45,000 nt of DNA, from contig NZ_LBIC01000005.1 in assembly GCF_001005725.1 (NCBI RefSeq), forward strand, positions 1-45,000. The letters run 5' to 3'. The notes below the pieces were generated by a model, which did no database searches, was not told the origin of the DNA, and saw only the letters and a list, made by a program, of their open reading frames with translations. Position 1 is the first letter of the stretch; every line of letters begins with the position of its first letter. A program made the translations under genes and the position numbers. The DNA is from Sphingobium chungbukense. Lineage in GTDB: Bacteria > Pseudomonadota > Alphaproteobacteria > Sphingomonadales > Sphingomonadaceae. This document shows positions 24,450 through 35,327 of the stretch, piece by piece.

Positions 24450-26117
24450 TCATCCCAATATACCGGGCAGATCCAGCCCCTTCGCCCGCGCGCAATCCCG
24501 CGCAATGTCATAGCCCGCATCCGCATGCCGCATCACCCCGGTCGCCGGATCGTTCCACAGCACCCGTTCCAGCCGCCGCGCCGCCGCCTCCGTCCCGTCC
24601 GCGACGATCACCATGCCGCTATGCTGGGAATAGCCCATGCCCACCCCCCCGCCATGATGCAGCGACACCCATGTCGCCCCCGAAGCGGTATTCAACAGCG
24701 CATTGAGCAACGGCCAGTCGGACACCGCATCCGACCCATCCATCATCGCCTCCGTCTCCCGATTGGGCGAAGCGACCGACCCTGAATCCAGATGATCGCG
24801 CCCGATCACCACCGGCGCCTTCAATTCCCCCTTCGCCACCATCTCGTTGAAGGCCAGCCCCAGCCGATGCCGGTCCCCCAGCCCCACCCAGCAGATCCGC
24901 GCCGGCAGCCCCTGAAACCGAATCCGCTCCCGCGCCATGTCGAGCCAGTGATGCAGATGCGCGTCATCGGGCAGCAACTCCTTCACCCTGGCGTCGGTGC
25001 GATAAATATCCTCCGGATCGCCCGACAAAGCCGCCCAGCGGAACGGCCCGATCCCCCGGCAAAACAGGGGCCGAATATAGGCCGGCACGAAGCCCGGAAA
25101 ATCAAAGGCGTTCTCCACGCCCTCATCCTTCGCCATCTGCCGGATATTATTGCCATAGTCGGTGGTCGGCACGCCCGCCGCCTGAAAATCCAGCATCGCC
25201 CGCACATGCACCGCCATGCTCGCCTTCGCGGCCCTGGCGACCGCTTCCGGCTCCCGCTCCCGCCGCTCGATCCACTCGGCCACGGTCCAGCCGATCGGGA
25301 GGTATCCGTTCACCGGATCATGCGCGCTGGTCTGGTCGGTCAAAAGGTCCGGCCGCACCCCCCGCCGGTAGAGTTCCGGCAGAACCTCCGCCGCATTGCC
25401 CAGCAGGCCGACCGAAACCGGCTTTCGCTCCGCACAGCTCTTCCCGATGACCGCCAGGGCCTCGTCCACCGACGAAGCCGCCACATCCAGATAGCCCGTC
25501 CGCAACCGCATCTCGATCCGGCTCGGCTGACACTCCACCGCCAGACAGGACGCCCCCGCCATCACGGCGGCCAGAGGCTGCGCTCCGCCCATGCCGCCCA
25601 GCCCCGCCGTCAGCAGCCATTTGCCCGAAAGGTCGCCGCCATGATGCTGCCGCCCCATCTCGACGAAGGTTTCGTACGTCCCCTGCACGATCCCCTGCGT
25701 GCCGATATAGATCCACGATCCCGCCGTCATCTGCCCGTACATGGCGAGGCCACGCTTATCGAGTTCGTTGAAATGCTCCCAGGTCGCCCAATGCGGCACC
25801 AGGTTCGAATTGGCGATCAACACCCGCGGCGCATCGACATGCGTGCGGAACACCCCCACGGGCTTTCCCGACTGCACCAGCAGCGTCTGGTCCTCCTCCA
25901 GCCGCCTCAGCGTCTCGACGATCCGGTCATAGCTTTCCCAGTCCCGCGCCGCCCGCCCGATCCCGCCATAGACGACCAACTCCTCGGGCCGTTCCGCCAC
26001 ATCGGGATGCAGATTGTTCATCAACATCCGCAGCGGCGCCTCGGTCAGCCAGCTTTTCGCGCTCAGTTCCGTGCCGGTGGCAGGCCGAATGACGCGGCTA
26101 TTATCGATACGGGTCAT
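24450..26117 (-). CDS. hutU: Urocanate hydratase
   Basis: A 555-residue NAD-dependent enzyme of histidine breakdown, turning urocanate into imidazolonepropionate. It has the full urocanase pattern, including the dinucleotide-like segment [41 protein letters not shown] and the [17 protein letters not shown] motif. Length is typical (about 555). ATG 26117 follows AGGAGGAAATCCC. It is the last gene of hutI-hutH-hutG-hutU but separated from hutG by about 90 bases containing a dispersed repeat, so it may be expressed at a different level. Confidence 0.96.
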   Translation of the reverse strand: MTRIDNSRVIRPATGTELSAKSWLTEAPLRMLMNNLHPDVAERPEELVVYGGIGRAARDWESYDRIVETLRRLEEDQTLLVQSGKPVGVFRTHVDAPRVLIANSNLVPHWATWEHFNELDKRGLAMYGQMTAGSWIYIGTQGIVQGTYETFVEMGRQHHGGDLSGKWLLTAGLGGMGGAQPLAAVMAGASCLAVECQPSRIEMRLRTGYLDVAASSVDEALAVIGKSCAERKPVSVGLLGNAAEVLPELYRRGVRPDLLTDQTSAHDPVNGYLPIGWTVAEWIERREREPEAVARAAKASMAVHVRAMLDFQAAGVPTTDYGNNIRQMAKDEGVENAFDFPGFVPAYIRPLFCRGIGPFRWAALSGDPEDIYRTDARVKELLPDDAHLHHWLDMARERIRFQGLPARICWVGLGDRHRLGLAFNEMVAKGELKAPVVIGRDHLDSGSVASPNRETEAMMDGSDAVSDWPLLNALLNTASGATWVSLHHGGGVGMGYSQHSGMVIVADGTEAAARRLERVLWNDPATGVMRHADAGYDIARDCARAKGLDLPGILG

Positions 26118-26133
26118 GGGATTTCCTCCTGAT

Positions 26134-26190
26134 TCCCTCTCCCACCGGGAGAGGGAGGGAGCCGCGCGAGCGCGGCGGAAGGGTGAGGCG
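26134..26190. repeat. Dispersed repeat with CCCTCTCCC-ACC-GGGAGAGGG hairpin
   Basis: CCCTCTCCC and GGGAGAGGG are perfectly complementary around three bases, followed by GAGCCGCGCGAGCGCGGCGG, which contains a second small hairpin (GCCGCGC/GCGCGGC), and AAGGGTGAGG. I recall the CCTCTCCC-GGGAGAGG followed by AAGGGTGAGG pattern as a common repeated intergenic element of proteobacterial genomes. It sits inside the hut operon between hutG and hutU, where it may stabilise the upstream mRNA. Confidence 0.75.
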
Positions 26191-26209
26191 CCATCGCACC
26201 GGAAAGATT

Positions 26210-27028
26210 TCACCCGCTGCTCTCGGCAAACCGGATGCAGCAATCCAGAACATCGCGCAGCACCGCGACCATCGCCGCCGCCCGCGCATCATCGTAAACC
26301 GGCGGCCAATGCGCCTCGTCCAGCGCATCGGGCCCATCCGGCTCGTCCAGATAGCCCCGCATCGCCAATTCCATCTGGATCGCATGGACGCCCTTGTCCG
26401 GCTCGCCATAATTGCGCGTCGTCCACCCGCCCTTGAAGCGCCCGTTCAGCACATGGCTCTGCCCGGTGCCCGCGCAAATCCCCTGCACCGCCGTGGAGAG
26501 CGCGGGCGAACAGCTCACCCCGCCGAAGGTGCCGATATTGAAAACCGGCAATTCCCCGTCGAACAGCCGGGGCACATGGCTGCGGATCGAATGCGCGTCA
26601 TACAGCACCACCCGCCGGTGTCGCACCCGCAGCCGCGCAATTTCCCCGGCCAGCGCCGCATGATAGGGCACGAACCAGCGATCGACCCGCCGGATGATCT
26701 CCGCCTCATCCGGCCCCGCGCCCGGATAGAGCGGCTCCCCGTCGAAGGTCGCCGTCGGGCAAAGCTCCGTCGTCACCTGACCCGGATAGAGCGAAGCGCC
26801 CGACGGATCGCGGTTCACATCGACGACGCTGCGCGAAATCGTCGTCCGCACCACCGTCGCGCCCAGATCATGGGCAAAGCCATAGAGCCGGTCCACCCAC
26901 CAGTCCGCATCCCGCCGCGCCAGCGCGGGCGAACGGAAATCATGCGCCACATCGGCCAGATCGGTCCCCGTATGCGGCAGGGCCAGCACCAGGGGCGCCT
27001 CGCCCCGAATGATCTTCAACCAGCTCAT
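26210..27028 (-). CDS. hutG: N-formylglutamate deformylase
   Basis: A 272-residue amidohydrolase-type zinc enzyme that splits N-formylglutamate into glutamate and formate. Family features are [12 protein letters not shown] (residues 13-24), [31 protein letters not shown] (the metal His region) and [19 protein letters not shown] 27028 overlaps the hutH stop (ATGA). The frame is open much further upstream only as a shadow of hutH. With HutF it completes the five-step pathway, so formamide is not a product. Confidence 0.94.
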   Translation of the reverse strand: MSWLKIIRGEAPLVLALPHTGTDLADVAHDFRSPALARRDADWWVDRLYGFAHDLGATVVRTTISRSVVDVNRDPSGASLYPGQVTTELCPTATFDGEPLYPGAGPDEAEIIRRVDRWFVPYHAALAGEIARLRVRHRRVVLYDAHSIRSHVPRLFDGELPVFNIGTFGGVSCSPALSTAVQGICAGTGQSHVLNGRFKGGWTTRNYGEPDKGVHAIQMELAMRGYLDEPDGPDALDEAHWPPVYDDARAAAMVAVLRDVLDCCIRFAESSG

Positions 27029-28557
27029 GACAGAACACCCGGCAGGGCCAGCCCGGCCGCCTCCATGATCGCGCCTTCCCGCACCAGCCCGTTGGCGATT
27101 TCCATGTCCGGATGGAAATGCCGGTCCTCCTCCAGATGCGGCACCTGCGCGCGCAGCCGCGCCCGCACCCGCTCCAACGCTTCGGAAGAGGTCAGGGGGG
27201 CATGGAAATCGCACCCCTGCGCCGCCGCCAGCAACTCGATGCCGATCACGGCCAGCGCATTCTCCACCATCTCCGCCAATCGCCGCGCGCCATGCGCCGC
27301 CATCGACACATGATCCTCCTGATTGGCGGAGGTCGGGATGGAATCGACGCTGGCCGGAAAGGCCCGCTGCTTGTTCTCGCTCACCAGCGCCGCCGCCGTC
27401 ACCTGCGGGATCATGAAGCCCGAATTCAACCCCGGCCGGGGCGTCAGGAAGGCCGGCAGCCCCGACAAGGCCGGATCGACCAACATCGCGATCCGCCGCT
27501 CGGCGATCGACCCGATCTCGCAGACCGCCATGGCGATCATGTCGGCGGCAAAGGCCACCGGCTCTGCATGGAAATTGCCGCCCGACAAAGCCTCGTCCGT
27601 CTCCGCGAAGATCAGCGGATTGTCCGAAACCCCATTGGCCTCCGTCTCCAGCATCGCGGCGGCGGCGCGCATCACGTCCAGCGCCGCGCCCATCACCTGC
27701 GGCTGGCAACGCAGGCAATAGGGGTCCTGCACCCGCGGATCGTCCGCCCGGTGCGAGGCGCGAATGGCCGATCCCGCCATCAGGCTGGCCAGCGCTTCCC
27801 CGACCGCGATCTGCCCGGCATGCCGCCGCAGCCTGTGAATGCGCGGATCGAAGGGGGCGTCGGTCCCCTTGGCGGCCTCGGTCGACAGCGCCCCCGTGAC
27901 CAAAGCCGTGCGGAACAGCCGATCCGCCCCGAACAACCCCGCCAGCGCATGCGCGGTCGAAAACTGCGTGCCGTTGAGCAGCGCCAGCCCTTCCTTCGGC
28001 CCCAGCACCGCCGGTTCCAGCCCGGCCCGCGCCAGGACGTCCATGGCGGGCAGGCGCTCTTCGCCCACCAATATCTCGCCCACCCCGATCATCGCGGCGG
28101 TCATATGCGCCAACGGCGCCAGATCGCCGCTCGCCCCCACTGAACCCTGCGCGGGCACCACCGGGGTCAGCCCGCGCGCCAGCATCGCCTCCAGCAACGC
28201 GACGGTCTGCGGCCGGATGCCCGATGCCCCCTGCGCCAGGCTGGCCAGCTTCAGCGCCATCATCAACCGCACCACCGGCACGGGGGAGGGGGCGCCGGTC
28301 CCCGCCGCGTGGCTCAGCACGATATTACGCTGCAGCGTCGCCAGATCGTCGTCGCCGATCTTCACGCTCGCCAGCTTCCCGAAGCCGGTATTGATGCCGT
28401 AGACCGGCTCATGCCGCGCCAATATGCGCTCGACCGCCGCCGCCCCTGCCGCGATGCGGGGCGCGCATGCCGGGTCCAGCCGCATGCAGGCGCCCGCATG
28501 GATCGCCTGCCACTGGCCCAGCGAAACCTCGCCCGGAACGAGCGTCACTTCCGTCAT
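27025..28557 (-). CDS. hutH: Histidine ammonia-lyase
   Basis: A 510-residue lyase that removes ammonia from histidine to give urocanate. The self-formed MIO cofactor triad Ala142-Ser143-Gly144 is in [14 protein letters not shown], and the catalytic Tyr53 is in [10 protein letters not shown]. Other family motifs are [33 protein letters not shown] and [17 protein letters not shown] 28557 lies after GGAGAGGACA and overlaps the hutI stop (ATGA). Confidence 0.97.
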   Translation of the reverse strand: MTEVTLVPGEVSLGQWQAIHAGACMRLDPACAPRIAAGAAAVERILARHEPVYGINTGFGKLASVKIGDDDLATLQRNIVLSHAAGTGAPSPVPVVRLMMALKLASLAQGASGIRPQTVALLEAMLARGLTPVVPAQGSVGASGDLAPLAHMTAAMIGVGEILVGEERLPAMDVLARAGLEPAVLGPKEGLALLNGTQFSTAHALAGLFGADRLFRTALVTGALSTEAAKGTDAPFDPRIHRLRRHAGQIAVGEALASLMAGSAIRASHRADDPRVQDPYCLRCQPQVMGAALDVMRAAAAMLETEANGVSDNPLIFAETDEALSGGNFHAEPVAFAADMIAMAVCEIGSIAERRIAMLVDPALSGLPAFLTPRPGLNSGFMIPQVTAAALVSENKQRAFPASVDSIPTSANQEDHVSMAAHGARRLAEMVENALAVIGIELLAAAQGCDFHAPLTSSEALERVRARLRAQVPHLEEDRHFHPDMEIANGLVREGAIMEAAGLALPGVLS

Positions 28558-29741
28558 TGTCCTCTCCACACGCGCGCATGGAGCGGGTTCAGCCCCATGC
28601 GATAGACCAGTTCGGCGGGCCGCTCGATGTCCCAGATCGCCAGGTCGCAGCTCTTGCCCACCTCCAGCGTGCCCAGCCGGTCACTCAGCCCCAGCGCCCG
28701 CGCCGCCTGCCGCGTCACGCCCGCCAGACATTCCTCGACCGTCAGCCCGAACAGCGTCGCCGCCATGTTCATCGCCAGCAGCAACGACGTGAGCGGCGAC
28801 GTCCCCGGATTGCAGTCGGTCGCGACTGCCATCGGCACCCCGGCGCGCCGCAGCGCCTCGACCGGCGGCACATGTTTGTCGCGCATGAAATAGAAGGCGC
28901 CCGGCAACAGCACCGCCACCGTGCCCGCGCCTGCCATGGCGGCGACGCCCGCCTCGTCCAGATGCTCCAGATGATCCGCCGACAGCGCCCCATGCCGCGC
29001 CGCCAGTTCCGCGCCATGCAGGTTGGACAATTGCTCGGCATGCAGCTTCACCGGCAGCCCCAGCCGCCGCGCCGCCGCGAACAGCCGCCCGATCTGTGCC
29101 GGGGAAAAGCCGATCCCCTCGCAAAAGCCGTCCACCGCATCGGCCAGCGGCGCCATTTCGGGCAGGGCCTCGATCAGCATATCGACATAGCCGTCCGCAT
29201 CCCCGGCAAATTCCGGCGGCAACGCATGGGCGCCCAGAAAAGTCGCTGCCACCGACACCGCCCGCTCTTCCCCCAGCCGCCGCGCCGCCCGCAGCATCTT
29301 CATCTCCTGGGCCGGGTCCAGCCCATAGCCCGACTTCACCTCGACCGTGGTGACGCCCTCCGCGATCAGCGCGTCCAGCCGGGGCAGGGCGCTCGCGACC
29401 AGTTCATCCTCGCTCGCCGCCCGCGTCGCCCGCATGGTGGAAAGGATGCCGCCGCCAGCCCGCGCTATCTCCTCGTAACTCGCCCCGGCCAGCCGCATTT
29501 CGAACTCGGCCGCCCGGTCGCCGCCATGGACCAGATGGCTATGGCAATCGATCAGCCCCGGCGTGATCCACCGCCCGCCGCAATCGATCACCTCCGCCGC
29601 ATCGGGCGCGTCCCCGGCCTCCCCGACAAAGCGGATGACGCCGCCCGACGACCCCACTGCGCCATGCTCGATCACGCGCAGGTCGCCCCGCATCGTCGCG
29701 ATCCGCGCATGGGTCCAAACTCTGTCGCAGGTCAGGCTCAT
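28554..29741 (-). CDS. hutI: Imidazolonepropionase
   Basis: A 395-residue metal-dependent amidohydrolase that opens the imidazolone ring to formiminoglutamate. The metal motif HSH is at 67-69 ([13 protein letters not shown]). Other marks are [27 protein letters not shown] and [13 protein letters not shown] 29741 is preferred over 29759 because GGGAAATAGG precedes it. It is the first gene of the minus-strand hut operon and faces hutF. Confidence 0.96.
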   Translation of the reverse strand: MSLTCDRVWTHARIATMRGDLRVIEHGAVGSSGGVIRFVGEAGDAPDAAEVIDCGGRWITPGLIDCHSHLVHGGDRAAEFEMRLAGASYEEIARAGGGILSTMRATRAASEDELVASALPRLDALIAEGVTTVEVKSGYGLDPAQEMKMLRAARRLGEERAVSVAATFLGAHALPPEFAGDADGYVDMLIEALPEMAPLADAVDGFCEGIGFSPAQIGRLFAAARRLGLPVKLHAEQLSNLHGAELAARHGALSADHLEHLDEAGVAAMAGAGTVAVLLPGAFYFMRDKHVPPVEALRRAGVPMAVATDCNPGTSPLTSLLLAMNMAATLFGLTVEECLAGVTRQAARALGLSDRLGTLEVGKSCDLAIWDIERPAELVYRMGLNPLHARVWRGQ

Positions 29742-29768
29742 CCTATTTCCCACTGGCATCGACTCAAT

Positions 29769-29783
29769 AATGTATATACTTAA
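29769..29783. promoter_or_regulatory. Likely HutC operator in the hutI-hutF divergent region
   Basis: A perfect GTATATAC palindrome (29772-29779) within AATGTATATACTTAA. GntR/HutC-type regulators bind GT-N-AC-like AT-rich dyads, and this is the only such site in the 79-base gap between the two divergent hut operons. Placed about 40 bases before hutF, it could also overlap a -10 region, so binding would block both directions. Confidence 0.55.
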
Positions 29784-29820
29784 ATGCAGCCCATCGCCAT
29801 TGTCCAGAGAGGGAAGTTGA

Positions 29821-31152
29821 ATGGCACTCTGGTTCGAACAGGCCCTCCTCCCCGAAGGCTGGCGCTCCGGCGTGCGCCTGATTCTGAAAGGCCGTTCAAT
29901 TGACGGGATCGTTCATGGAGTCGCCCCCGAACCCGAGGACGAACGCCACGGCCCCGCCTTCGCCGGCCTGCCCAATGTCCACAGCCACGCCTTCCAGCGC
30001 GCCATGGCGGGCCTCACCGAACGGGCAGGGCAGGGCAAGGACAGCTTCTGGACCTGGCGCGAGGCGATGTACCGCTTCGTCGACCGCCTCGACCCCGAAG
30101 GGCTGCACGCCATCGCCGCGCTCGCCTATGCCGAAATGCTGGAAGGTGGCTTCACCAGCGTCGGGGAGTTCCACTATCTCCACCACGACCCCAGCGGCGC
30201 GCCCTATGCCGATCCCGCCGCCATGGCGCAGGCCATAATCCAGGCCGCCCACGACACCGGCATCGCCCTGACCCTGCTCCCGGTCTTCTATGCCCATGCG
30301 AATTTCGGCGGCGCATCCCCGACGCCAGGCCAGCGCCGTTTCCTCCACAGCCCCGACAGCTTCGCCCGCCTGATGGAGGCCCTGACACCCCTCGACGCGA
30401 CCCTGGGCGTCGCCCCCCACAGCCTGCGCGCCGTCACGCCGGAGGAACTGGCCTCCATCACCGGCCTTGCCCCCCATGGCCCGATCCACATCCACATCGC
30501 CGAACAAATCCCGGAAGTCGAAGCCTGCCTCGCCTGGAGCGGCCAGCGCCCGGTCGACTGGCTCATGACCCATGCGCCGGTCGACGACCGCTGGTGCCTC
30601 GTCCACGCCACCCACGTCACCGACAGCGAACTGACCGCCATCGCGAAATGCGGTGCCACGGTCGGCCTCTGCCCCATCACCGAAGCCAATCTGGGCGACG
30701 GCCTCTTCCCCGCCCGCGCGTTTCTGGCGCAAGGCGGCCGGATCGGCATAGGCACGGACTCCAACGTCGAAATCAATGCCGCCGCCGAACTGCGCCTCCT
30801 CGAATATGGCCAGCGCCTCATCCATAAGGGCCGCAACCTTCTGGCGTCAGGCCCCGATCAGTCGACCGGCGCCAGCCTCACCCGCGCCGCGCAACAGGGC
30901 GCCCAGTCTCTCGGCCATCCCCCGGCGGCGCTTGCGAAGGGTGCCCGCGCCGACATCGTCACTCTCCGCCGCGACCATCCCGCCATCGCCGCCCGCTGCG
31001 GCGACAGCCTGCTCGATAGCTGGATCTTCGCCCGCGCCCCCATCGATACGGTCTGGTGCGCGGGCGTGAAGCGCGTTAGCGCGGGCCTCCACCACGCCCG
31101 CCCGGTCATAGAGGCGCGCTATGTCAAACTGCTGAAAGCCCTGCTCGCTTGA
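29821..31152 (+). CDS. hutF: Formiminoglutamate deiminase
   Basis: A 443-residue amidohydrolase that deiminates N-formimino-glutamate to N-formylglutamate. The metal site HSH is at 54-56 ([13 protein letters not shown]), with [24 protein letters not shown] and [15 protein letters not shown] further on. The enzyme fits the hutG deformylase, giving the five-step route. It starts after GAGAGGGAAGTTGA. hutC overlaps its stop (TTGA). Confidence 0.95.
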   Translation: MALWFEQALLPEGWRSGVRLILKGRSIDGIVHGVAPEPEDERHGPAFAGLPNVHSHAFQRAMAGLTERAGQGKDSFWTWREAMYRFVDRLDPEGLHAIAALAYAEMLEGGFTSVGEFHYLHHDPSGAPYADPAAMAQAIIQAAHDTGIALTLLPVFYAHANFGGASPTPGQRRFLHSPDSFARLMEALTPLDATLGVAPHSLRAVTPEELASITGLAPHGPIHIHIAEQIPEVEACLAWSGQRPVDWLMTHAPVDDRWCLVHATHVTDSELTAIAKCGATVGLCPITEANLGDGLFPARAFLAQGGRIGIGTDSNVEINAAAELRLLEYGQRLIHKGRNLLASGPDQSTGASLTRAAQQGAQSLGHPPAALAKGARADIVTLRRDHPAIAARCGDSLLDSWIFARAPIDTVWCAGVKRVSAGLHHARPVIEARYVKLLKALLA

Positions 31153-31871
31153 CCCGCCCGATCTCCGACGCCCTCCACGCCCGCATCCGCCGCGACATCG
31201 AAAGCCGCATCATGTCGGGCCAATGGCGCCCCGGCCACCGCATCCCCTATGAACATGAGTGGATGGAGGCTTATGGCTGCTCGCGCATGACAGTGAACAA
31301 GGCGCTGCGCTCGCTGGTGCAATCGGGCCTGCTGGAAAGCCGCAAGCGCGCGGGCACCTTCGTCGCCGCCCCGCGCTTCCACCGCGCCGCGCTCGAAATC
31401 CCCGACATCCGCGCCGAAGTGGAGGGCCAGGGACTCACCTACCGCCTCGACCTTCTTAGCCGCGACCGCCGCAAGGCCACAGAAGCGGACAAGGCGCTGC
31501 TCCGCGTCTCGTCCGGCGACCTGCTCGCCATCGAATGCCGCCATTTCGCGGATGATCTGCCCTATGCGCTGGAACACCGCCTCATCAACCTCGCCGCCGT
31601 CCCCGAAGCGGCGGAGGTCGATTTCTCCACGCAGCCGCCCGGTTCCTGGCTGCTCGCCCATGTCCCCTGGACCGAGGCGGAACACCGCATCACCGCGATC
31701 AACGCCGACCCGGCGACGGCGCAAAGCCTCCACGTCCCGGAAAACGCCGCCTGCGTTGCTCTGGAACGCTGGACCTGGATCGGCGCGGGGCGTGACGACG
31801 AGCGCATCACCTATGCACGCCAACTCTACCCCGGCGACCGCTACGCGCTGACCGCCCATTTCCATGCGTGA
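31149..31871 (+). CDS. hutC: Histidine utilisation repressor HutC (GntR family)
   Basis: A 240-residue GntR/HutC regulator. The N-terminal winged helix shows IPYEHEWMEAYGCSRMTVNKALRSL with the wing ESRKRAGTFVA; the C-terminal UTRA-like ligand domain covers about 85-235, with LLAIECRHFADDLPYALEHRLINL. In the known systems urocanate releases HutC from DNA. Start TTG 31149 overlaps the hutF stop, so it is produced with the operon it represses. Confidence 0.93.
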   Translation: MTRPISDALHARIRRDIESRIMSGQWRPGHRIPYEHEWMEAYGCSRMTVNKALRSLVQSGLLESRKRAGTFVAAPRFHRAALEIPDIRAEVEGQGLTYRLDLLSRDRRKATEADKALLRVSSGDLLAIECRHFADDLPYALEHRLINLAAVPEAAEVDFSTQPPGSWLLAHVPWTEAEHRITAINADPATAQSLHVPENAACVALERWTWIGAGRDDERITYARQLYPGDRYALTAHFHA

Positions 31872-31907
31872 CGGGAGAGGATGGAAGGGCGGCCCTTCGC
31901 CGTCACC

Positions 31908-34900
31908 CTAACCCGCCGCCATCTGCGTCATCGACGCATAGTCCGTCTTCCCTGTCCCCAGCAACGGCAGCGCATCCAGCACCCTGATCTCGCGCGGCAG
32001 GGCCAGTTCCGCCACCCCATGGGCCTTGCCCCAAGCCTGCAATGCCGCCGCCTTCGCGTCCCTTGCGGTCGTGAACAGCACCAGTTGTTCCCCCTTGCGC
32101 GCATCGGGTCGCGTCACCACCGCATGTTCGGCGTCCGGCCAGACCGCCGAGGCATAGCCCTCCACCGCGGGCAGGGAGATCATCTCGCCGCCGATCTTGG
32201 CAAAGCGCTTCGCCCGCCCCCGGATCGTCACGAAGCCCTGCTCGTCGATGGTCACGATATCGCCGGTATCGTGCCAGCCCCCCTCCGGCGGTTGCAACAC
32301 GCCCGGCGCATCGGCCTTCATATAGCCCGCCATGATATTCGGCCCCCGGATGGAAAGCCGCCCGCCCTCGCTGATCCCCGGTACATCGTCCAGCCGCGCC
32401 TCGATCCCCGGCAGCAGCCGTCCGACCGAACCCGCCTTGAAATGCATCGGGGTGTTGACCGCGATGACCGGCCCCGCCTCGGTCGCGCCATAGCCCTCCA
32501 GGATGCGGAGCCCGAACTTCTCGGCATAGAGTTTGCGCGTTTCGTCCCGCACCCGCTCGGCCCCGGCGAAGATGTAGCGCAGCGAATAGAAATCGTAGCC
32601 ATGCGCCATCCGCGCATAGCCTGACAGGAAGGTGTCGGTCCCAAACAGGATCGTCGCATTGGCGTCATAGGCGAGCGCGGGCACGATCCGGTAATGGAGC
32701 GGGCTGGGATAGAGCAGCGTCCGCACCCCATGGAAGATCGGCAGCAAAGTCCCGCCCGTCAGCCCGAAGCTATGGAACACGGGCAGGGCATTCAGCACCA
32801 CGTCGGCGGAATTGAAGTCGATCCGCGCCGCCAACTGCCGGCAATTGGAGAGGAGGTTGCGATGCGTCAGCACCACCCCCTTGGGCAGTCCTTCCGACCC
32901 CGAGGTGAAGAGGATGACCGCCGCATCATCCGGCGAAACCTTAAGCTTCCCATGGGTCCGCCCGGCCCATCGGCTTGCGATCAGGCCGCGCAGCTTTGCA
33001 CGGGTCCCGATGCCCGCCGCTATATCCTCGAGCCAGAGGAAAGCGATACCCTCCGTCTCCAGCCCAGCGACGACATCGCCAAGCTTCCCCTGATCGACAA
33101 ACGCCCGCGCGGTCACGATGGTCCTGATCTCCGCCGCCGCGCAGGCGGCCTTGAGATTGGCCAGCCCCGCCGTGAAGTTCAGCATCGCCGGGACGCGTCC
33201 ACCCGCGTGAAGCGCGAAGAAGGTCACAGCCACTCCCGCGACATTGGGAAGCAGCACGCCAACCGCCTCGCCCTGCCGCGTCGCGTGTCCCAGTGCGCGC
33301 CCCAGCACCAGCGCGCCCGTCACCAGCCGCCCGTAACTCAGCGGCTCGCGCTTTACATCCTCGACCACCAGCGCGTCCGCGCCATGGATATGTCGCGCTT
33401 CGAGCAGCGCCTCGAACAGGGTCCGGTCCGTGTCCGACGTGGCGAACATCATCTGGCTCATTTCGTCATAGAGCCGCCGCCCGGCGATCGCCCGCCGCGC
33501 CCGCGCCGTCATTTCGCCCTCTATCGTAAAGCGGCGCGGCTCCAGCACAGTGAGCGTGATCTTGGGAAAACGCCGCAACCGCACCTTGCCCTTGAGGCGG
33601 GAGAAGGGGGTGAACTGCGCGCCGTCGATGCGCACGGGAATGATCGGCGCGTCGGCCTTGTCCGCGACCATGCCGGGGCCGTCGAACACCTTCATCAGCG
33701 CGCCGGTCACAGTGATCCGCCCTTCGGGAAAGATCACCAGCGTCCGTCCCTCGCGCACCGCCTTCACCATGGCCTTGGCCGACAGCGGATTGGTCGGATC
33801 GACCGGGAATGCGTCGAACAGCGGCAGGAACGGCTTCACCCACCAGGCTCTGGCGATCCGCGTGTGCACCGCGAAGGTCGGCTTGCCCGGCAGGAACGCC
33901 GCCAGCAGCAGCCCGTCCAGGAACGACACATGGTTCACCACCACGACCGCCGGTTCGCCGACGCCGGGCATGTTCTCGCTCCCATGCACCTCCACCCGGT
34001 AGCAGAGCTTCAGCAGGCCGCGCACGATCGCCTTGATCACCGTCTCGGGCAGCAGCCAGCAACTGATCAAGGCCACTGCCAGGGTCGCAAAGCCCATCGC
34101 GCCGATCACGCCCGGCACGCCGGTCCCCTGCGCCAGCATCGCCGTCACCGCGCTCACCACCGCGACGGCGACCGCCGCATTGACGATATTGTTGGCGGCG
34201 ATGGTGCGGGATCGTTCCTCGCGCGGGCTGTGGGTCTGGAGGATCGCATAAAGCGGCACCACGAACATCCCACCCGCAAAGGCGATGCCGGTAAGATCGA
34301 GCATGATCCGCCAGCTTCCCGGCGAGCCGATGAATTCCGCTATGCCCGCGCCTTGATGCACTGGCGCATAGAGGCTGGTCGACAGCCACAGGTCGATCAT
34401 GAACCCCGACAGCGCCAGCGCCGACACCGGTACGAAGCGCGCGGACACATGGCCGCCGAGCAGCCGGTTCACCAGCATCGACCCCAGCGCCACGCTGATC
34501 GAGAAGATCAGCAGGAACAGCGTCGCGACCTCCTGTTTCGCCTTCAATACCCCGCTCACCAGCGGCGCGAACTCGGCCAGCAGCACGGCGCCCACGGCAA
34601 AGAACCAACTGATCCCCAGTATCGACAGCCACACCCCGCGCCCATGCCGCGCGGCTTTCAGGATATGCCAGGTGCTCCTGAACACATTGCGCTCGATCCT
34701 GAGGCCCGGCACCACAGTGGGCGCGGACGGCACGGCCAGGCTGGAGAGGAAGCCGAGCGTCGCCAACCCCACCGCCACCAGCCCCGCTTCCCAGGGTGGG
34801 ATCACGCCCGCCAGCAACTGCCCGCTCAGGATCGCCAGGAAAGTTCCCGCCTCGATCAGTCCGGTCCCGCCCATGATCTCCTCCGGCCGCAGATGCTGCG

Positions 34901-35303
34901 GCAGGATGGAGAATTTGACCGGCCCGAAGATCGTCGAATGCAGCCCCATCAGGAACAGGCAGGACAGCAGCACCGGCACCGATGCCAGCCAGAAACCCGT
35001 GACGGCAAGCACCATGATGACGACCTCCGCCGCCTTCACCGCCCGCACCAGCTTTGCTTTGTCCCACGCATCGGCCAACTGGCCCGCCAGCGCGGAAAAG
35101 AGGAAATAGGGCAGGATGAAGAGGCCCGTGGCGATCGTCGCCAGCATCTCCGCCTTGTCCGGTTCGGCCCGATAGAGACCGAAATTGGCGAGGAACAGCA
35201 GCGCGAACTTCAACAGATTGTCGTTGAACGCGCCCAGGAACTGCACCACGAACAGCGGCGCGAAACGGCGTTTACCCAGCAGAGACAGATCAGGTGCGGA
35301 CAT
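31908..35303 (-). CDS. Fused LplT-like transporter / PlsC acyltransferase / acyl-ACP synthetase
   Basis: A 1131-residue three-part inner-membrane protein. Residues 1-430 are a 12-helix MFS transporter like the lysophospholipid flippase LplT (FLGAFNDNLLKFALLF). Residues 440-610 are a PlsC acyltransferase with NHVSFLD (His458-x4-Asp463) and FPEGRI (525-530). Residues 640-1131 are an AMP-forming ligase with TSGSEGLPKG (800-809) and YGATEAGP. In E. coli LplT and Aas do these jobs as separate proteins: import lysophospholipid, activate fatty acid on ACP, and reacylate. Here they are in one chain. The start is placed at ATG 35303, after GGGGGTAAGAAT; the frame opens seven codons earlier with GTG. 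Confidence 0.9.
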   Translation of the reverse strand: MSAPDLSLLGKRRFAPLFVVQFLGAFNDNLLKFALLFLANFGLYRAEPDKAEMLATIATGLFILPYFLFSALAGQLADAWDKAKLVRAVKAAEVVIMVLAVTGFWLASVPVLLSCLFLMGLHSTIFGPVKFSILPQHLRPEEIMGGTGLIEAGTFLAILSGQLLAGVIPPWEAGLVAVGLATLGFLSSLAVPSAPTVVPGLRIERNVFRSTWHILKAARHGRGVWLSILGISWFFAVGAVLLAEFAPLVSGVLKAKQEVATLFLLIFSISVALGSMLVNRLLGGHVSARFVPVSALALSGFMIDLWLSTSLYAPVHQGAGIAEFIGSPGSWRIMLDLTGIAFAGGMFVVPLYAILQTHSPREERSRTIAANNIVNAAVAVAVVSAVTAMLAQGTGVPGVIGAMGFATLAVALISCWLLPETVIKAIVRGLLKLCYRVEVHGSENMPGVGEPAVVVVNHVSFLDGLLLAAFLPGKPTFAVHTRIARAWWVKPFLPLFDAFPVDPTNPLSAKAMVKAVREGRTLVIFPEGRITVTGALMKVFDGPGMVADKADAPIIPVRIDGAQFTPFSRLKGKVRLRRFPKITLTVLEPRRFTIEGEMTARARRAIAGRRLYDEMSQMMFATSDTDRTLFEALLEARHIHGADALVVEDVKREPLSYGRLVTGALVLGRALGHATRQGEAVGVLLPNVAGVAVTFFALHAGGRVPAMLNFTAGLANLKAACAAAEIRTIVTARAFVDQGKLGDVVAGLETEGIAFLWLEDIAAGIGTRAKLRGLIASRWAGRTHGKLKVSPDDAAVILFTSGSEGLPKGVVLTHRNLLSNCRQLAARIDFNSADVVLNALPVFHSFGLTGGTLLPIFHGVRTLLYPSPLHYRIVPALAYDANATILFGTDTFLSGYARMAHGYDFYSLRYIFAGAERVRDETRKLYAEKFGLRILEGYGATEAGPVIAVNTPMHFKAGSVGRLLPGIEARLDDVPGISEGGRLSIRGPNIMAGYMKADAPGVLQPPEGGWHDTGDIVTIDEQGFVTIRGRAKRFAKIGGEMISLPAVEGYASAVWPDAEHAVVTRPDARKGEQLVLFTTARDAKAAALQAWGKAHGVAELALPREIRVLDALPLLGTGKTDYASMTQMAAG

Positions 35304-35327
35304 ATTCTTACCCCCGTCCTTCACGCA

